The notes below the pieces were generated by a model that was not told the origin of the DNA, searched no databases, and was given only the letters and a program-made list of their open reading frames with translations. From Stercorarius parasiticus (lineage: Eukaryota; Chordata; Aves; Charadriiformes; Stercorariidae): a DNA stretch of 64,000 nucleotides. Location of the stretch: positions 311,698-375,697 of the forward strand of contig VWZL01002000.1 in the NCBI GenBank assembly GCA_013396915.1. The letters are read 5' to 3'. This document shows positions 40,901 to 54,840 of the stretch, piece after piece (the stretch's first letter is position 1; each line of letters begins with the position of its first letter). Made by a program: the position numbers and the translations under genes.

Positions 40901-42475
40901 TTACCTAACATTAAGGAAATTAAAAGGTGCAGTTATACTTTTAAATATACTTCATGTTAAGAGTACACTCAAGCACAATGGTCAATTATAACGAGAGGTA
41001 AGGTTAATCAAGGGGTCAACAAAATCCCTTTTTAAAATTAGTCTTAAAATGTTCTTCCTCCTTATACTGGCAAGTTTCAGAATCTGAAGACATCCTATTT
41101 TAATAGTTCCAGAGTTTCACTGAAATTATTGGCAAATAAAGATCAATCTGGTATTTCTCATAAGCGAAAATCAAAATGAACTCTCTCTATTACATCCTTT
41201 CTTTCCACCCAAACAAGAAGACAAATACAGTACTTTTAAACTAACATTTCAGGTTTCTTAACCAGTGATAAGACTGAAAAACAAAGCAATGCCATCCTTT
41301 TTCCACAATGTACTCCTAATATTAACAACTCTAGGCATTAAACATGTTCAAGAACAGCTAGCATGCAGCTGAAACTATCTCCCTCCAACAGCTTTCAAGC
41401 ATATAAATTCAAAAACAGTACAAAAAGAGACAAAATAGCCGACTCATCCTACAGATATATTTTTCATTTTATTTGACAGACATAACACCAAAAAAAGGGA
41501 AGAAGGATCATGCTTCTCCATTTTCCTTCTACAAGGCGTTCGAAGACCAAATGTTAACAGACCTGCACAGAAAAGCAGAGTGGCAAAACTCTCTCAGTGA
41601 GATTGGGAATAGTCAGTATTCCATGTATTTCCCTGCCACAAAGTCTGAAAGGCTGTAGATAAATCCTTAAAGTAACAACTGATGCAGTACAATATTGCAT
41701 CTGATTTTATGAAAGGATTGTATTTCATTAAAGGATTTTTTTTCATTATTTTTCATTACTTCTAAGTAAGAATCTAAGTAAGAACTCTCCTTACTAACAG
41801 AATTTACAGCTTCCATTTAAGAAACCCACTAGAAAGATGATGTTCTTTAGAGAAAGTATACTCTTCTGAAGTGTGAATTTATTATGGATAATTTGGGGTG
41901 TATTAAATGCTACAGGTCTATACTATTTATCATTAAGCCTCAAAAAACATCTGTTTGGTAATATCTGATGTATTCTCTCTGTGACATTGTCAACTTCATT
42001 ACTTTTATCTCTGTCTTAAGAACAAGAAGCTCTCAGTCCCTTCCCACAAGAAACAGTCATCAATCAAAGCCACAAAAAGAACAGACATGAGGTGCTGTCT
42101 GCTGCATAAAATGTGACAGCTGATGGAGTGCTTTGCCTATACAGAGAAATCTGCCCATAAAGCAGACAATTATCTGAACTCTCCATTTCTGCAGAAATAA
42201 CTCGTTGAGAAGAACTGAACTTCCTTAAATATAAATTGCAAAAATGGTTCTTAAGCTTTTTTACCACATCTCTGAAAAAAGACTGTCTTGTAAGTTTCCC
42301 CTCTAACATGCCAGACACAATGCTTCTGAAGACTCTTACAGGCCTATAAGAATTGTCAAACTTGTAACACACCGTTATCAAGAAAACCAAATTTTTGCAA
42401 TTTCTCTTGCAGGTCTTTCTTTCCTAGCAGTAGCTGTATCATACCATTGGACGCTTTATGGCTCTGAAGTTTCTG
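37913..42475. other. Unique AT-rich non-coding sequence
   Basis: No gene, RNA gene or repeat family is recognised. A 12-bp direct repeat (TCTAAGTAAGAA, twice) lies at 41761-41784. An acceptor-like string before 41478 leads into a 61-codon frame, but there is no donor or recognised product. Confidence 0.55.
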
Positions 42476-43753
42476 GAGGTTAGCAAATGAGACGCCCATC
42501 CACAAGAAGGGCCGGAAGGAGGATCTGGGGAACTACAGGACTGTCACTCTGACCTTGGTTTGTCCTGCTTGACAAACCTGATCTCCTCCTATGACAAGGT
42601 GACCCACTTAGTGGATGAGGGAAACATTGTGGATGTTTTTTACTGGGACTTTAGTAAAGCCTGTGATACTCGGCATCTCCTAGAGAAACTGTCTGCTCAT
42701 GGCTTGGATGGCCATACACTTCTCTGGGTAAAAAACTGGCTGGAAGGCTGGGCCCAATGAGTGGTGGTGAATGGAGTTAAATCCAGTTGGTGGCCAGCCA
42801 CAAGTGGTGTTCCCCAGGGCTCAGTATTGGGGCCAGTTCTGTTTAATATATTTATCAACGACCTGGACGAGGGGATCGAGTGCACCTTCAGTAAGTTTGC
42901 AGATGACACCAAGTTGGGAGGGAGTGTTGATCTGCTTGAGGGTAGGATGGCTCTACAGAGGGACCTGGACAAGCTGGATCAATGGGCCAAGGCCAACGGT
43001 GTGAGGTTCAATAAGGCCAAGTGCCGGGGCCTGCAGCTGGGTCACAACAGCCCCATGCAATGCTACAGGTCTGGGGAAGAGTGTCTGGAGAGCTGCCTGG
43101 CAGAAAAGGACCTAGGGGTATTGATCGACAGCCAGCTGAATATGAGGTAACAGTGTGCCCAGGTGGCCAGGAAGGCCAACAGCATCCTGGCCTGCATCAG
43201 GAATACTGTGGCCAGCAGGACTGGGGAAGTGATCCTCCCCCTGTACTTGGCACTGGTGAGGCCGCACCTCAAGTACTCTGTTTGGTTTTGGGCCCCTCAC
43301 TACAAGAAAGACATTTTGGTTCTGAAGTGTGGCCAGGAAAGGGCAACAAAGCTGTTGATGGGTCTAGAGCACAAGTCTTATGAGGAGCAGCTGAAGGAAC
43401 TGGGGTTGTTCAGTGGGGAAACTTTATTGTTCTCTACAGCTACCTGAAAGGAGGCTGTAGCGAGGTGGGGGTTGGTCTCTTCTCCCAAGTAACAAGCGAC
43501 AGGACAAGAGGAAATGGCCTCGAGGTGTGTCGGGGAGGTCTATATTGGCTATTAGGAAAAATTTCTTCACAGCATTGGAACAGGCTGCCCAGGGAAGTGG
43601 TTGAATCGCCATCCCTGGAGTTATTTAAAAGACGGGTAGACGTGGGGCTTAGGGAAATGGTTTAGTTTAGTTTTGCAGTGTTAGGTTAACGGTTGGACTC
43701 AATGATATTAAAGGTCCCTTCCAACCTAGATGACTCCATGATTCTATGATTCT
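42476..43753 (+). mobile_element. 5'-truncated CR1 LINE with complete 3' tail
   Basis: The element begins within ORF2 at about 42476 (GGAGGTTAGCAAATGAGACG) and ends with the octamer tail ATTCTATGATTCT at 43741-43753. The 3' region carries TTAGGTTAACGGTTGGACTC and AAGGTCCCTTCCAACCTAGA, which mark a CR1 subfamily different from the copies at 25.3/57.8 kb and at 60.4 kb. Compared with the copy at 60.4 kb, about 100 bp is missing near 42557-42563, between the SLTS block and the block before CLTNL. Two smaller losses lie near 43418-43430 and 43568. Confidence 0.95.
42506..43660 (+). pseudogene. CR1 ORF2 reverse-transcriptase fragment with two stops
   Basis: One reading frame carries most of the reverse-transcriptase core. 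Blocks in order are SCLTNLISSYDKVTHLVDEG, motif A VFYWDFSKACDT with the catalytic Asp kept, [31 protein letters not shown] and the active site FADDTKL (FADD at 42896-42907). These are followed by [19 protein letters not shown] and, further on, [18 protein letters not shown]. In-frame stops are TGA at 42758-42760 and TAA at 43148-43150; the frame is otherwise continuous from 42560 to 43447. Two short deletions then shift the frame, and the final block [20 protein letters not shown] is readable near 43575-43640. It is the only copy here that keeps the FADD residues, but it lacks the endonuclease and part of the fingers region, so it is dead. Confidence 0.93.
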
Positions 43754-45533
43754 TCATAAAGATATGATTGCTTATACTGATGCTCACAAATTAAATGGAA
43801 GAAAAGAAGCAATGTAACGTTTCCTAGGCTGTTCAGACAATAACAGTATAGGTTGTGGTTTACAAAGAAGTAATATTAATTTCAATAGGCTTAATGCAAA
43901 AATAAAAAAATAAAAAATGAAAATTTATATTTCCATTATACAACTGTCACCATGAAATTAAAATCAAAGCCCTCCGAATGACAATCAAGATTTTTCCTAA
44001 GAGTTTAATTGGCACATTGCAAATTGACTAATAAGAATATTAAAACAAAGAGGTAAACAATTGCAGCCCTGGTGCTCTTACTGTCTCTTTCACACTAATA
44101 TTACGGAAGGAAAAATAAATAAAGCTGTGGTGTGTCTGACCTCATCTTTTTCACTCTCCTTTTTTCTCTACTGTAAAAAGAACTCAGAACTACCCATAAT
44201 GCTGGATAAACAAGGAATATTATCTTTACAATAGCTTATCATTATCATGAATATTTTCATAAAGGCAGTGGGAAAAACTGACAGGTCTTAATGTAGCAAA
44301 GATGCTAGCTTTTAATACGTCATAATAGAAAAAAAAGAAAAAAGAAGGGGGGAAAAAGTACAGTTTTTACCATTATAATCAGATTTTTATTTTGTTTGCA
44401 GTTAACTGGTTTGTAAGTCTTTGAGAAAGGACTCCTAGGTAGAAAAAAAATATCCCAAATTTGCCGATCCTGATCGGAAGAGCGTTTGATTCTGGCAATT
44501 CTTCTCAAAACAGTATAAAAATACAACCTTAGTTTAATGCTACAAGCTTACTGGGGCCACATCGATGAACTATGCATCAAAACCAGAAATTAATTATGTT
44601 AGGAAGTTCAAAGAATATTTTAAGATTAATCACCTCTTCATTTACCCAGAGGTCAATCTACTCAGCTTTTGCTCTTTATGTTCCAATGTGCAGTTTACAC
44701 ATCAAGAGGATAAACCAGCTGTTACAGTAGAGATGATAACAAATGCTTCTTTCTGTCAGCATTTTGGTTAATTATGTTACATTCCAAGTTTAAAAAAACA
44801 GCAAGGATAAAGACAGTAGCAACCGATCGGTTCATGAAGACATGGGTTGCAATTTATTTTTGTTATTTCTTTAAATACCTCACTACTTTTAAATTACAAC
44901 AGTTTTATTATATAACTTCTGTATCAAATCCCTAGAGCCTTTACAATACCACTGTTAAACATAAACAGCCTTTTTCTAATTGCTTTTATTAAAATTAACT
45001 CAGTCTCCTTAATTTCTCTTAGAATTGATGGTGATTATGAAAACATTTATGAGAAGAACTGCACTTGTGAAGCCATTTCCTAAAAGTGAACGACATCATC
45101 AGAGCACTATCTGCCAGAATAGCTATAGCTCTGGATTTTTACTGAATTAGGCTGCTGGTAAGAACTAAAATGTAAAAATAAAATGTATTTGAGAAAGAGC
45201 TGCATATTGTTTGCAAAAGAACAGAGGAAGGGAACAACAGAAAATACTACCTTTCGAGTTCTTGCTGTTTGGAGGCAAAAACAATATATGCTATTCCAAA
45301 CAAAGCTGAAGAAGAATAACATAAAATGGAAAAATATTTTTGCACTTCATATAAATGCCACACTACAAAGCCAAATAATTAATAAAAATGGGATATTGCT
45401 GATACTGACCAGATCCTCTTCAACAAAGAAGTAATTCCCAGTTTAGGACATATACTGAAGCCTGCCTACACAAGTCTATTGAATTTAAAAAGTAAAAGCT
45501 GTTCTAACTTACCTTTTATATAATTATACACAG

Positions 45534-45562
45534 GTGTGTGTGTGTAGATATATATACACACA
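45534..45562. repeat. (GT)n-(TA)n-(CA)n compound microsatellite
   Basis: A GT run passes through TA units into a CA run, so the tract is close to self-complementary and could fold back or flip to Z-DNA. Its length is probably polymorphic. Confidence 0.8.
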
Positions 45563-47605
45563 TGAGAATAATACCCTCGTTTCAGCTGAAATACTTTGGA
45601 ACCTGATTAAACCAGTGCAAAAGAAGTAGACACACACAAACAGCAGGAGTTAATTAAGGGATTTCCCCCCTACAGGTAAGTTCTTGAAGCATATTTTACA
45701 CCCATATATCAGAATCCACAGACATTCATGATTAGAACTACCATTTGAACTAATTGTCAAATACAGACATTGTGTAATTCCCAACAATATTTTTTAATCA
45801 TAAGTAATATATAGGACTACATTCAAGCTGACAGTTGTTAATGACTAATATTCATAGAGATTTTAAATGAATTATTTGAGAACTAAACAAGGAGATGCTT
45901 AAGTGCCTTTGTAATATTAAGAAATAAATACTAATCAATACCTATGGCAAAAAGAAGCATGTGCCTACCTACTACTCGCAGAAAGCTGGCTTCATTGCAA
46001 TCTGGGACTTAACAACATTTCTTGTTCTAATTTCTAACTTTCCATGTTAATTTTTCAAGTTGTCTTACAGCTCCTGGCTAGGAAGGAGACGACGGTTGCC
46101 TCTACATTTAAAATGCTTATCTAGCTAGCCCCAAAAGGCCAGCTTTCCTAGAAACCTGTTTCTAAATGAGAGACCACGAGTTACATGTAATGTCTCTCCA
46201 CAAAAATTATTCAACGCTACAGTCCACAAAATTGTTTATAGGCTAAATGAGCTTCAAGAGAGTCTCAAAATCTTCTCATCTGCTCTAACCTGACGATATT
46301 AGCAGCTACAGTATTACCAGCTTCTAGAAAGCACAAACTTTTAATGTTCATATGCTGTCTAGCAAAAGAAAAATTAGTATCTGCTAAGCAGTTTCATCCT
46401 GTAAAACAGTATAATTAAATATAACCATTTATTGTGCTTTTTATGTCAAGTATTTGGTGATTGACAAAGCTAACGGCCAGCTTAGGGTTGGACCACAGAT
46501 TCCCTTTAGGGGTAGCTCTTCCAGCTGAAACGACAACAATACCACTTCAAAGCTCCCAGAGACTTCTGGGCCCTTGATTTGTCAGTCAGCCTACTTAAGT
46601 TGAACTAACTAATGTTTAAACAAATGCAGTTAATTTTCATTAAAACAGGACAGGGTGCAATTCCAAAGGACCTGTTTCTCTTCTTTCTTTATTAATCTGA
46701 CTACAGGGATGGCATCTCACAAATATAAGACGATGGTTAAATTTTGGGGGAAGTTATTGAATAATTTGGTGTATTTCAATGGGGAAAATTCTTACATGCA
46801 CACACAAAAAAAAAAAGCACAGAAAGTGTTGCAACCTGTATCATTGTACTTAGTATCACTGATTATTATTAGACACACAATAGCAGTTGACACCAAAATA
46901 CATTTAAAATGTTAACCCTCTATAATGTTTCTTTCTGTCCTTCTAAGAAACACCAAAGCCTTCAAATAGTTAAAATGTCCAACTTTAAGCATGTGAAGAG
47001 ACCTGCCAACAGTGGTCACACCTAAGAGTATTAAAAAGCCTGCTGAGGGCATGTCTTTGGCATTTACAATTAAATTCCGCGTTGGAATGAGCTGAAGTTT
47101 TGCTCTCAGCTCCACAGCTGGACCAGAATTCCACTCCTACAATTCCAGATAAGGCTTTTATGCGTGTGCTCTGATTACATTTAAAATAATCCTACACTCT
47201 ACATTAAAACAATGTAGTGTTTTAAGCATGACATGAAGCTGATTATGCCAACTACTAGTGCTGATATATATTTGCCTCTGAGAAATACAGGATGTTGAGC
47301 TCTATTAGTTAACTATAAGAGAAAAGCTTCAAGTAGCAAATATTCTTATGTGAATGATGAATATTTGTGCACGTTTCTTACACAAAGCTTCCAAACTCCT
47401 CTTCCCTTTCCCTTTTTTCCATGTAGTGCACAGAATTGTGATAAATATTATTTAGGTAACGTGTACATAAAGATGATGTGACAGATTCTACAAGAAAAAA
47501 GGATTATATGTTATAAACACTCAAAAACTCATTGCAATGTTGAAGGTTTTCTTCTTCTAAATGCACTTATTTTTCATATATAATTTTCCTATAGACAATA
47601 TGTAA

Positions 47606-47662
47606 TACAACAACAACAAAAAAATAAAAATAAAAAAAACCCTAACAAACCAACAAGAAATT
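47606..47662 (+). repeat. A-rich low-complexity tract
   Basis: CAACAACAA units merge into A7-8 runs with single T interruptions and then CCTAACAAACC. No element body is attached. Confidence 0.65.
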
Positions 47663-48181
47663 ACCAGATGAATCTTCGCAACCATCTAGACACTGTAGGG
47701 AGAAACACTTACAGGAACACCAGTTCATTAGTTTTGATCTATCACTGAATGTTGGTATAGGAAACTACTGAAAAAGACTAAGATTCCCTCAAACATAAAA
47801 ATTATCACATAATAGTTGAAATACTACACAAGATTCATTAAATGCATTACATATATATAGTGTAGCAAGTATCTTTTTAGCAACTTCTGTACTTGTATTG
47901 CTCCTTGTAATCTCCATCAGAAGGAGCACTATTTAAAACTGAAGTCTGATTATAGATTGAGGTTGAGAACAAAAGTATATATTACTCAGCAATATACTGA
48001 ATGGATGCAGTTAATGGCTTCGTAAACGGATGTCTCAAAAGTTATTTTGCATTTCATCTAGTGTGCTTCAATCAAAATGACCTTTATTTTATCCTAATTA
48101 CCTCTGAATGATTTTAATTCTACAGATGTAAAAATAATACTTCTGGGAAACATAAATATTGGCTTTCAGTTCTTTTAAAGT

Positions 48182-48203
48182 AAAAAAAAAAAAAAAAAAA
48201 AAA
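48182..48203 (+). repeat. Poly(A) run
   Basis: Twenty-two consecutive A followed by G-interrupted A runs. It could be a decayed retroposon tail, but no upstream body or flanking duplication was recognised. Confidence 0.85.
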
Positions 48204-51200
48204 GAAAAAGAAACAGCAATAAAAAAAAATGTCACATAAGTCTGTTTGCTAATCACAGAAGAAAATGTATAAATTACAAAATGCGTGTACCGTTAATGCT
48301 TTCCTAGAATTGTGAAAATGTAACTTTGAAAATTAGAATTCTTACAGAGAGCATCTTCTCCTATCTGGTTCTTAAAAATCAAACTGAGCACAATCTGTGA
48401 GACTGCTTTTTGACATTTTTAAGTTTAGAAAGCAAAAGTCTACCCAGTTAAGGAAAACTGCAAAAGCAATCAAGCTGAAATCTATAACATTTATTGCAAG
48501 TCTTTGCAATAAACTCAAATGTTATTGGGCTCAAGAAAACATACATTCACAATGATTTTTTAAATCTGTTCTATAATAGCATGCAGCAATGTGCTGAATT
48601 AAGACACCTATTCATGGAGCATTTAAGGAGTTTTACACAGGTCTGCAGTTACAGGTTTCAGAATACAATTTTAATGTAGCAAGTGCATGAATATGAAGCT
48701 CACAAATTATTTTAATAGAGAAGGAAATTATTATGCAACATAGTGACCCTCTGTATGAATTTCAAATAATATTTCAAGAAAAACTCTCCCCAGTTTGCTA
48801 CCAAGAAAACCCTGTTACTTATGCATCATCAAAATTCTTTCTAGAGAGCAGCATTTTAACTGAGTGGAGCAGAAATCACTCATCTAACTCAGATGCAGAC
48901 TGAAAAAGCAGAAATAAAATGGGAAGAAGTGTATGATTTTTATTTATTCTTACTTCAGACTGTGCCTTTCAGAATTGTAGAAGCCTGAATATGAACCATC
49001 TCATTTATAATTTTACAATTACTGGCCACGACTTCATGCAAGGTAGCATTTCCATTTTCCTTTTACGTTAAGAACACTTTTGTAGTCAGGTAGAGAAATA
49101 ATGAACATTTAGCAAAAGCCTGGATACTTTCATTCTGTTATTTTAAATCAACTTCACTTGGAACTTCAGTTGATTTACTTTCGTTCTCTTTAAGGTATCC
49201 TACAAGATTCTTGATGAATTCCACCTAAAAGCCCAATGCTATATTTTCCATAACTGGCCTGTGCGGTAGTTTGAGGGGGATGAAATTCTGCAGTACTTTT
49301 AGAATTCATTATAAGAATAGGCATCACAGTTCTTAAGTGATCTACAGGTTTAAAAAAAGGTTGTGTCCCTTACAACTGAAAACAGTGAAAAGGATAAAAG
49401 TAGCCTCATAACATGAATAAGAAAGTGCATTTTGATATTCAAAAATCTGACAGTCCACAAAAACCTGTTAAAGGAAGCTACTAATTCAATTAATCAGTAG
49501 CTTATGCACATTAGGACAACTACTTTTCATGTGGGAATTTAAATTTGGATTTCAAAGGCCTGAGGCACCCACTGAGTCAGAGTTTGGCTGAATCAACAGG
49601 ACTGACCTGAATAAATTATTTATTTATTTAGATCTAACTTAACAGTAAAATCTGTATCATCTATATCAAAACCAAACCAACACAACAAACTCCCCTGAGC
49701 ACTTCGACCTATTCATAGCTAATTTGCTATAGTGATAAATCCGTATGAGAGTTAAGACCTGAAAAGTGTGAAGCAGCTCAGTGATACAATTGCTAAAACA
49801 GTCAAGGAGCCCATGGAAATGCATTCCCCACTAGCTGTAACACACTGCAGGTTGCAGTGCCATTGCATTTTAGGTGGACTTGAGTCCAGGTTGGTTTAGT
49901 CTGCCCACATGTGTCCAATCCACCTTCCATCAGCAGCTGTGCAAGTTACTCCTCCTCTGGCTGCCTCTATGTCAGAGGCTTCACTTATTCTGAGCAGAAG
50001 GCATATATTTACTGTTGAACCGAGGTGCACATTCTTTTTCCCCGGCTATATTAAAAGCTAGTTGTAGTACTCGATTGATTTTAAACTCACAAATCAGATA
50101 AACTGAATTACATGAGACCTTTGATATCAGTCAAATTGGTATCCTCTGTGTCTTCTTACTGTAATGGTAAGTGGGAAATAATGACGAAAGACCTCCCCCA
50201 TGCTCAGTTTCCCTTTACTACAAATATTTTCAAATATGAAGATCTACCTCTCAACTACCCACTCACTGGTAGTCTCATTGCCCAGACCATCTCCTGCCTT
50301 AATGGCCTCCTTGGTCTCCTTTTGCTGAAGGAGACCAAGTACACATGGAAGAGGCATTTTCAGAATTTTCTTGGCAATTTTCACAAAATAACATATCGTT
50401 ATTACACAAATATAAAATAAAACACAAAAAACTCATCACAAGATTACCACAGCAGGTGTTAATTCAATTTTTGCAAATAAAGTTTAGACCAGGTGCTAAA
50501 TCTAGTGAAGGGTAGACAGTTATGCAGGCTACTCCAAACATAAAAATAAATGTAATTCATAAATTACAGCCATGCAATCTCATGAAGTGCATTCATAAAA
50601 ACTGATTCAGAAAAAATAATGAACAACTGAAAGGAACAATTCAGCTCAGCTCAATCACAAATTACGGGCTTAGACAGACTCTAGAACTGATTCTTGACAA
50701 AGATTTGACTAGATTGCAATAATGGTTTCTGCAGACTTGACAGTCACAGTCTTATCATTTTACACTTCTATACACAGAAAATACCCAGGAATTTTCTATC
50801 ACTTCCCTCTGAAATTCCTCAGTCACTTTGTTAGGAACATGGACACACCACATTTCAGCATTTCAAGGATGACCTGGAGAATCAGCAACACTCCTGTGAG
50901 AGCTATTTCTTTATGATGCCTGGGATAGCAGACAGGGTTTTTTCAGTGATCTCTGGGGTAATGCACTCACCCAGAGACAACAAAGCATCAAAGGGGCTTA
51001 TGCAACAGGGTTGCTGAAATGGGTCCTATTTAATAGAAAAAATGGGATCCAGTTGATACATAGAAGAAATGCTACCACTTTTCTGAAGGAGGTGGTTTTA
51101 TGCTTACTTTGGTACCGCTTCTTGAAGCTAGAAGCAGAGAAGGCTGCTGCCAGGACTGCAAGCCTCACTTGGTATGCCAGAGGGTTTCCATACCTCCCTC

Positions 51201-52205
51201 GCATTGCTGAAGGAACAGCAGTGCCGATCTGGCTCTGCATCTCATGGGGAGCAAATCGCAGGGCACTAACTACAGCGGGGGGCACAGGCAGGCACTTGCT
51301 TTTCTGGAAAAACCGCAGAGACCAACTGCAGTTCTTCAGACGGCCAGAAAAACAGAAAAAGCTTTAGTATTTTACAGCAGACTGCCAGGTATTTTTGTCA
51401 CAAGCTAACATATAACCAGTGCTGATTTGACATGCTCACAGCACTGGGCACTGACCCTCAGAGGAAAGAACTGGCAGATTATTCTCTAAGATGCACAGTT
51501 AACTCCAGCCTACATTTTATGCAAACTGCTTTTCCTTACAGAATATTCATATTCAACTTAATAGGAAACTACATTTCCACACATTTCTGTAAATACCTAT
51601 CCATCAAATTTAATAAAACTATGTATGTTTCGCATGAATCTCTACAGAATAGCTCAACAGACGCCATGGACAAGAACTCTACTATTGCGTTGCTTGAGGC
51701 ATTTGAGCTTCCACAGAAATTGCTCAGTATCCTCTTCTCCTGACTTGCAAGGTCAGTTTCACAGTCAGCTCTGTGGGGCTCTGTAACAGGCACACCTGCA
51801 AGAATCTTCAATCTACCTTACAAACAATCTAACTGTGAATTTTCTCTGCTAATGATCCTTTCTCATTGACATACATCGGGTATGTGTTTGAAAGAGAAAG
51901 AACTACTTCAGATTTTTCTTTTAAAAATGGTGAAGCCCGAGATTTAGCTTCATTGAACATAGGTTCTTGCTTTAATAAGTCATTCCCTACACTCCTTCCA
52001 CACCAGCAAATGCTTGTCATTTCAGTGCTAAGTATTTCATATGCAAGCATCATACCTTCACCTACAAATGATACTAAAAGGGAAAAATTGAATACTTGAT
52101 TTATTTCTTTTTTTAAACAATAAGCAACTGTGCAACAAGGAATCCAAGAATCAGTTTTAAGATGCATGAGTTGGCTTGGACGTGTTATAAAAAATTGTTA
52201 GATGT

Positions 52206-52250
52206 TTAAATTAATTATATGTATATATACACACACAGATGTACACACAA
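52206..52250. repeat. TA/CA compound microsatellite
   Basis: TATATGTATATATA units run into CACACACA and GTACACACA. Simple sequence only. Confidence 0.7.
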
Positions 52251-54780
52251 TATTATTAATAGTTCTGTAGAGAACACCACTTTGCTGCTTCTCTCATTGC
52301 ATTACTAACTCTGAACCTAAATCTGAATCTTGAAAATCTCACTTTTTCTGAAGGAAACTTCAAAGCATTTTTAGTAAGAGGATAAGGACATACTCGTATC
52401 TACAATATAAGTATTCTTTCTCACCCTCAAACCTCCTTCAGTTAATGCTTGTGTGGCAAAAACTGGCTACAGTAGAAAAATATTAAAATCATGTACCTTC
52501 TATAAACAGATGTCAAAGCGTAGCAATTAAGGATCAAGTATGCCACTAAACCCTGACCAAATTGTATCAGCAGTAAGCATCACTCGAGATTATGTTCAGA
52601 TAGAATTCTAACACTCAATTTCTACATTTTTTACATGTGTATAACTACAGTGTCTAATCTCCAACCATGTAGCAGGTTAATTAAAAGGCAGATTCTCTCC
52701 TTTCATGCCCTCCCCCCTTTAAATCTAAAAAATTCAGTATTCCAATTCCAACTCCAAGTTGAATCAACACATGCTGTAGCATCAGACGGCCTTTCCCTTT
52801 TAACTGAAAAGTTGTTTTTCCATTTCCTGTCCTAAATATCTGTGCAGTATACTGACAACTAGCCTAATTCTAGAAACTGGTAAACTAGTACATTTATATA
52901 CACAGATATGCACAATACGTATATGAATACATGCCTGACAATTTGTTCACTGAATCACTCTGGAGCCAAAAATAAAATTAAAACTTTTATTGTAAATCAG
53001 AAAATAAAAATTCTAAAATGTTAATTAACAATAGCATTCCTGAAAATATGAAGGAAAAAATAATAACTTTGGGGGATAAATTTAAGAGAGATTAAAGCAT
53101 AATAAAAGACAGATTAAGTCTTGCATACTGTTAAAATGAATGGCTGACGTCAGTGTTAAGCACATGTTTGAACAGTCAAGTAAATAAATTAGGATGGAAA
53201 ATATTTTATGATTCCATGTCCTGGAAAACTGAAATTGGTAGTCTGCTGAATGAACACTAACAATATAACATGGCATGATCAAAATCTTCAGGTTTGATTG
53301 TTAGTTTCTGTAACTTCATCATTCTGACTTACTGTCACATCTAAATGTGGATTCTGCCCTTGCCTGACAGACCTCTCTTCTTGAACTTTAAGTCCCTTTG
53401 TTTCTTTCACATCTGACTCTAATAATTCTCCTCGTACCTAACTCCTTACTGTCTTACTTTAAGCAACCTCTCAACAAAGAGTGCAATCGAAAGGCTATTT
53501 CCTAGCCTGGCTGTTGACAGGTAAGACAAAGAAGTTTTGTTCATTTTTCAGCTAACCAGGATTTCCAGAATAAGGTTATAAAATATCTGCTCCTTGTATT
53601 TTCTTACCCCTACTGAGGCACCACACTTTTTAAAACATATGCAGGCTAACAGATGCCGCCCTCCTCCCTTTTTGTTACCACCCACACTCATTGAAACTGG
53701 GCTGCAGCCAGCAGTTCTGCAAAGCACCCTCATGTACTCTGAAGTATATACCTGTGACTGCGTAATTTTTGGTAGCACCTAGAGATCTCCTTCAAGATGG
53801 GACCCCCACTGAACTGGGCACTGTCCAAACATACTGGAAGGCATGTGTTTTTTTCACAGTTACTGTTAAGTCGCTTCATAAAAATGCACCTTTATTGATA
53901 AATATTCAGCTGGATTCCTCAAAAGCGAGAAAAAAAGTAAAAATCACATATATGCAAAAACAAGACACCACTTAATTTTGCACCTTTGCATTATTGTAAA
54001 CAGCTCATCAGATTAAAATTAAGTACATCTTGATAATCTTCACAGGCTTGCTTCCAAATAATTTACAGTATTAGAGAATAAGACATTCTGGGAGCTGAAC
54101 AAATGTTGGAAACAGGTATTGTAGAGCATTTCAAATACAAATATTTATAAAGTTGGAAATAAAATTTCAATGTTTCTAAGCCAGAAATAAAAGGAGGGAT
54201 CTGTCAAAGCTGCAAAAGCTAACTGATCCCCAAATCTAGGTTTTGAAGAGAGGTAGATTAAAATTTCAAGATATCACTGATCAGAATAGTGTGCATACAC
54301 TTTCACTGTATTGCTACACTTTTTTTGTTGTGACTCTGCTCCATATTAAAACACTTTTCACGGAAGATAGATTGTCATTGGCAATAAGAAAACACAGAAT
54401 GTGTTTTTTTTATTCCAGCATTAAACCAGAAATATCTGCTAAGTGTCTTTTAAAATCCATGGTTAGAAATACTATTTATAAAAAACCCTGCTGTTTCAAT
54501 ATTATAATCGAGGTTTTTTTAATGTTCTTCCTAGTAAAAACTGCAGAACAAAGTATTACTACTGAATTGTGAATTTGGAAATAAAATCCCATTTTTCTAG
54601 CAGGTCTCAGGACGGGAACTCGTAATGACCATCAGTACTTAGATAAATCAAGGGAAGTTTTCCTAAATGTTATTTCTCTGACTGAAGATGTAGGTTTTGA
54701 ATCTCTCTATTTTTCACACATTCCCTTATTGTTGAGCCTCTCTACAATAAGACAATGCTAAGACTCAGGAAACTAAAATT

Positions 54781-54840
54781 ATTTTAAAAAATTAAATAAT
54801 AAAAAAAAAACCCACCAAAAAATACCAAAAAAGACCCAAA
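54781..54840 (+). repeat. A-rich low-complexity tract
   Basis: A5-A10 runs separated by TT and CCCACC/CC units. No element body is recognised. Confidence 0.65.

Noticed and set aside
41456..41660. Acceptor-like run before a 61-codon frame
   Set aside because: The frame starts from a TTG, has no donor and resembles no known protein.
53455..53530. Exon-like stretch ending in CAG/GTAAGA
   Set aside because: Only one of several frames is open over about 58 bp and the acceptor is weak.
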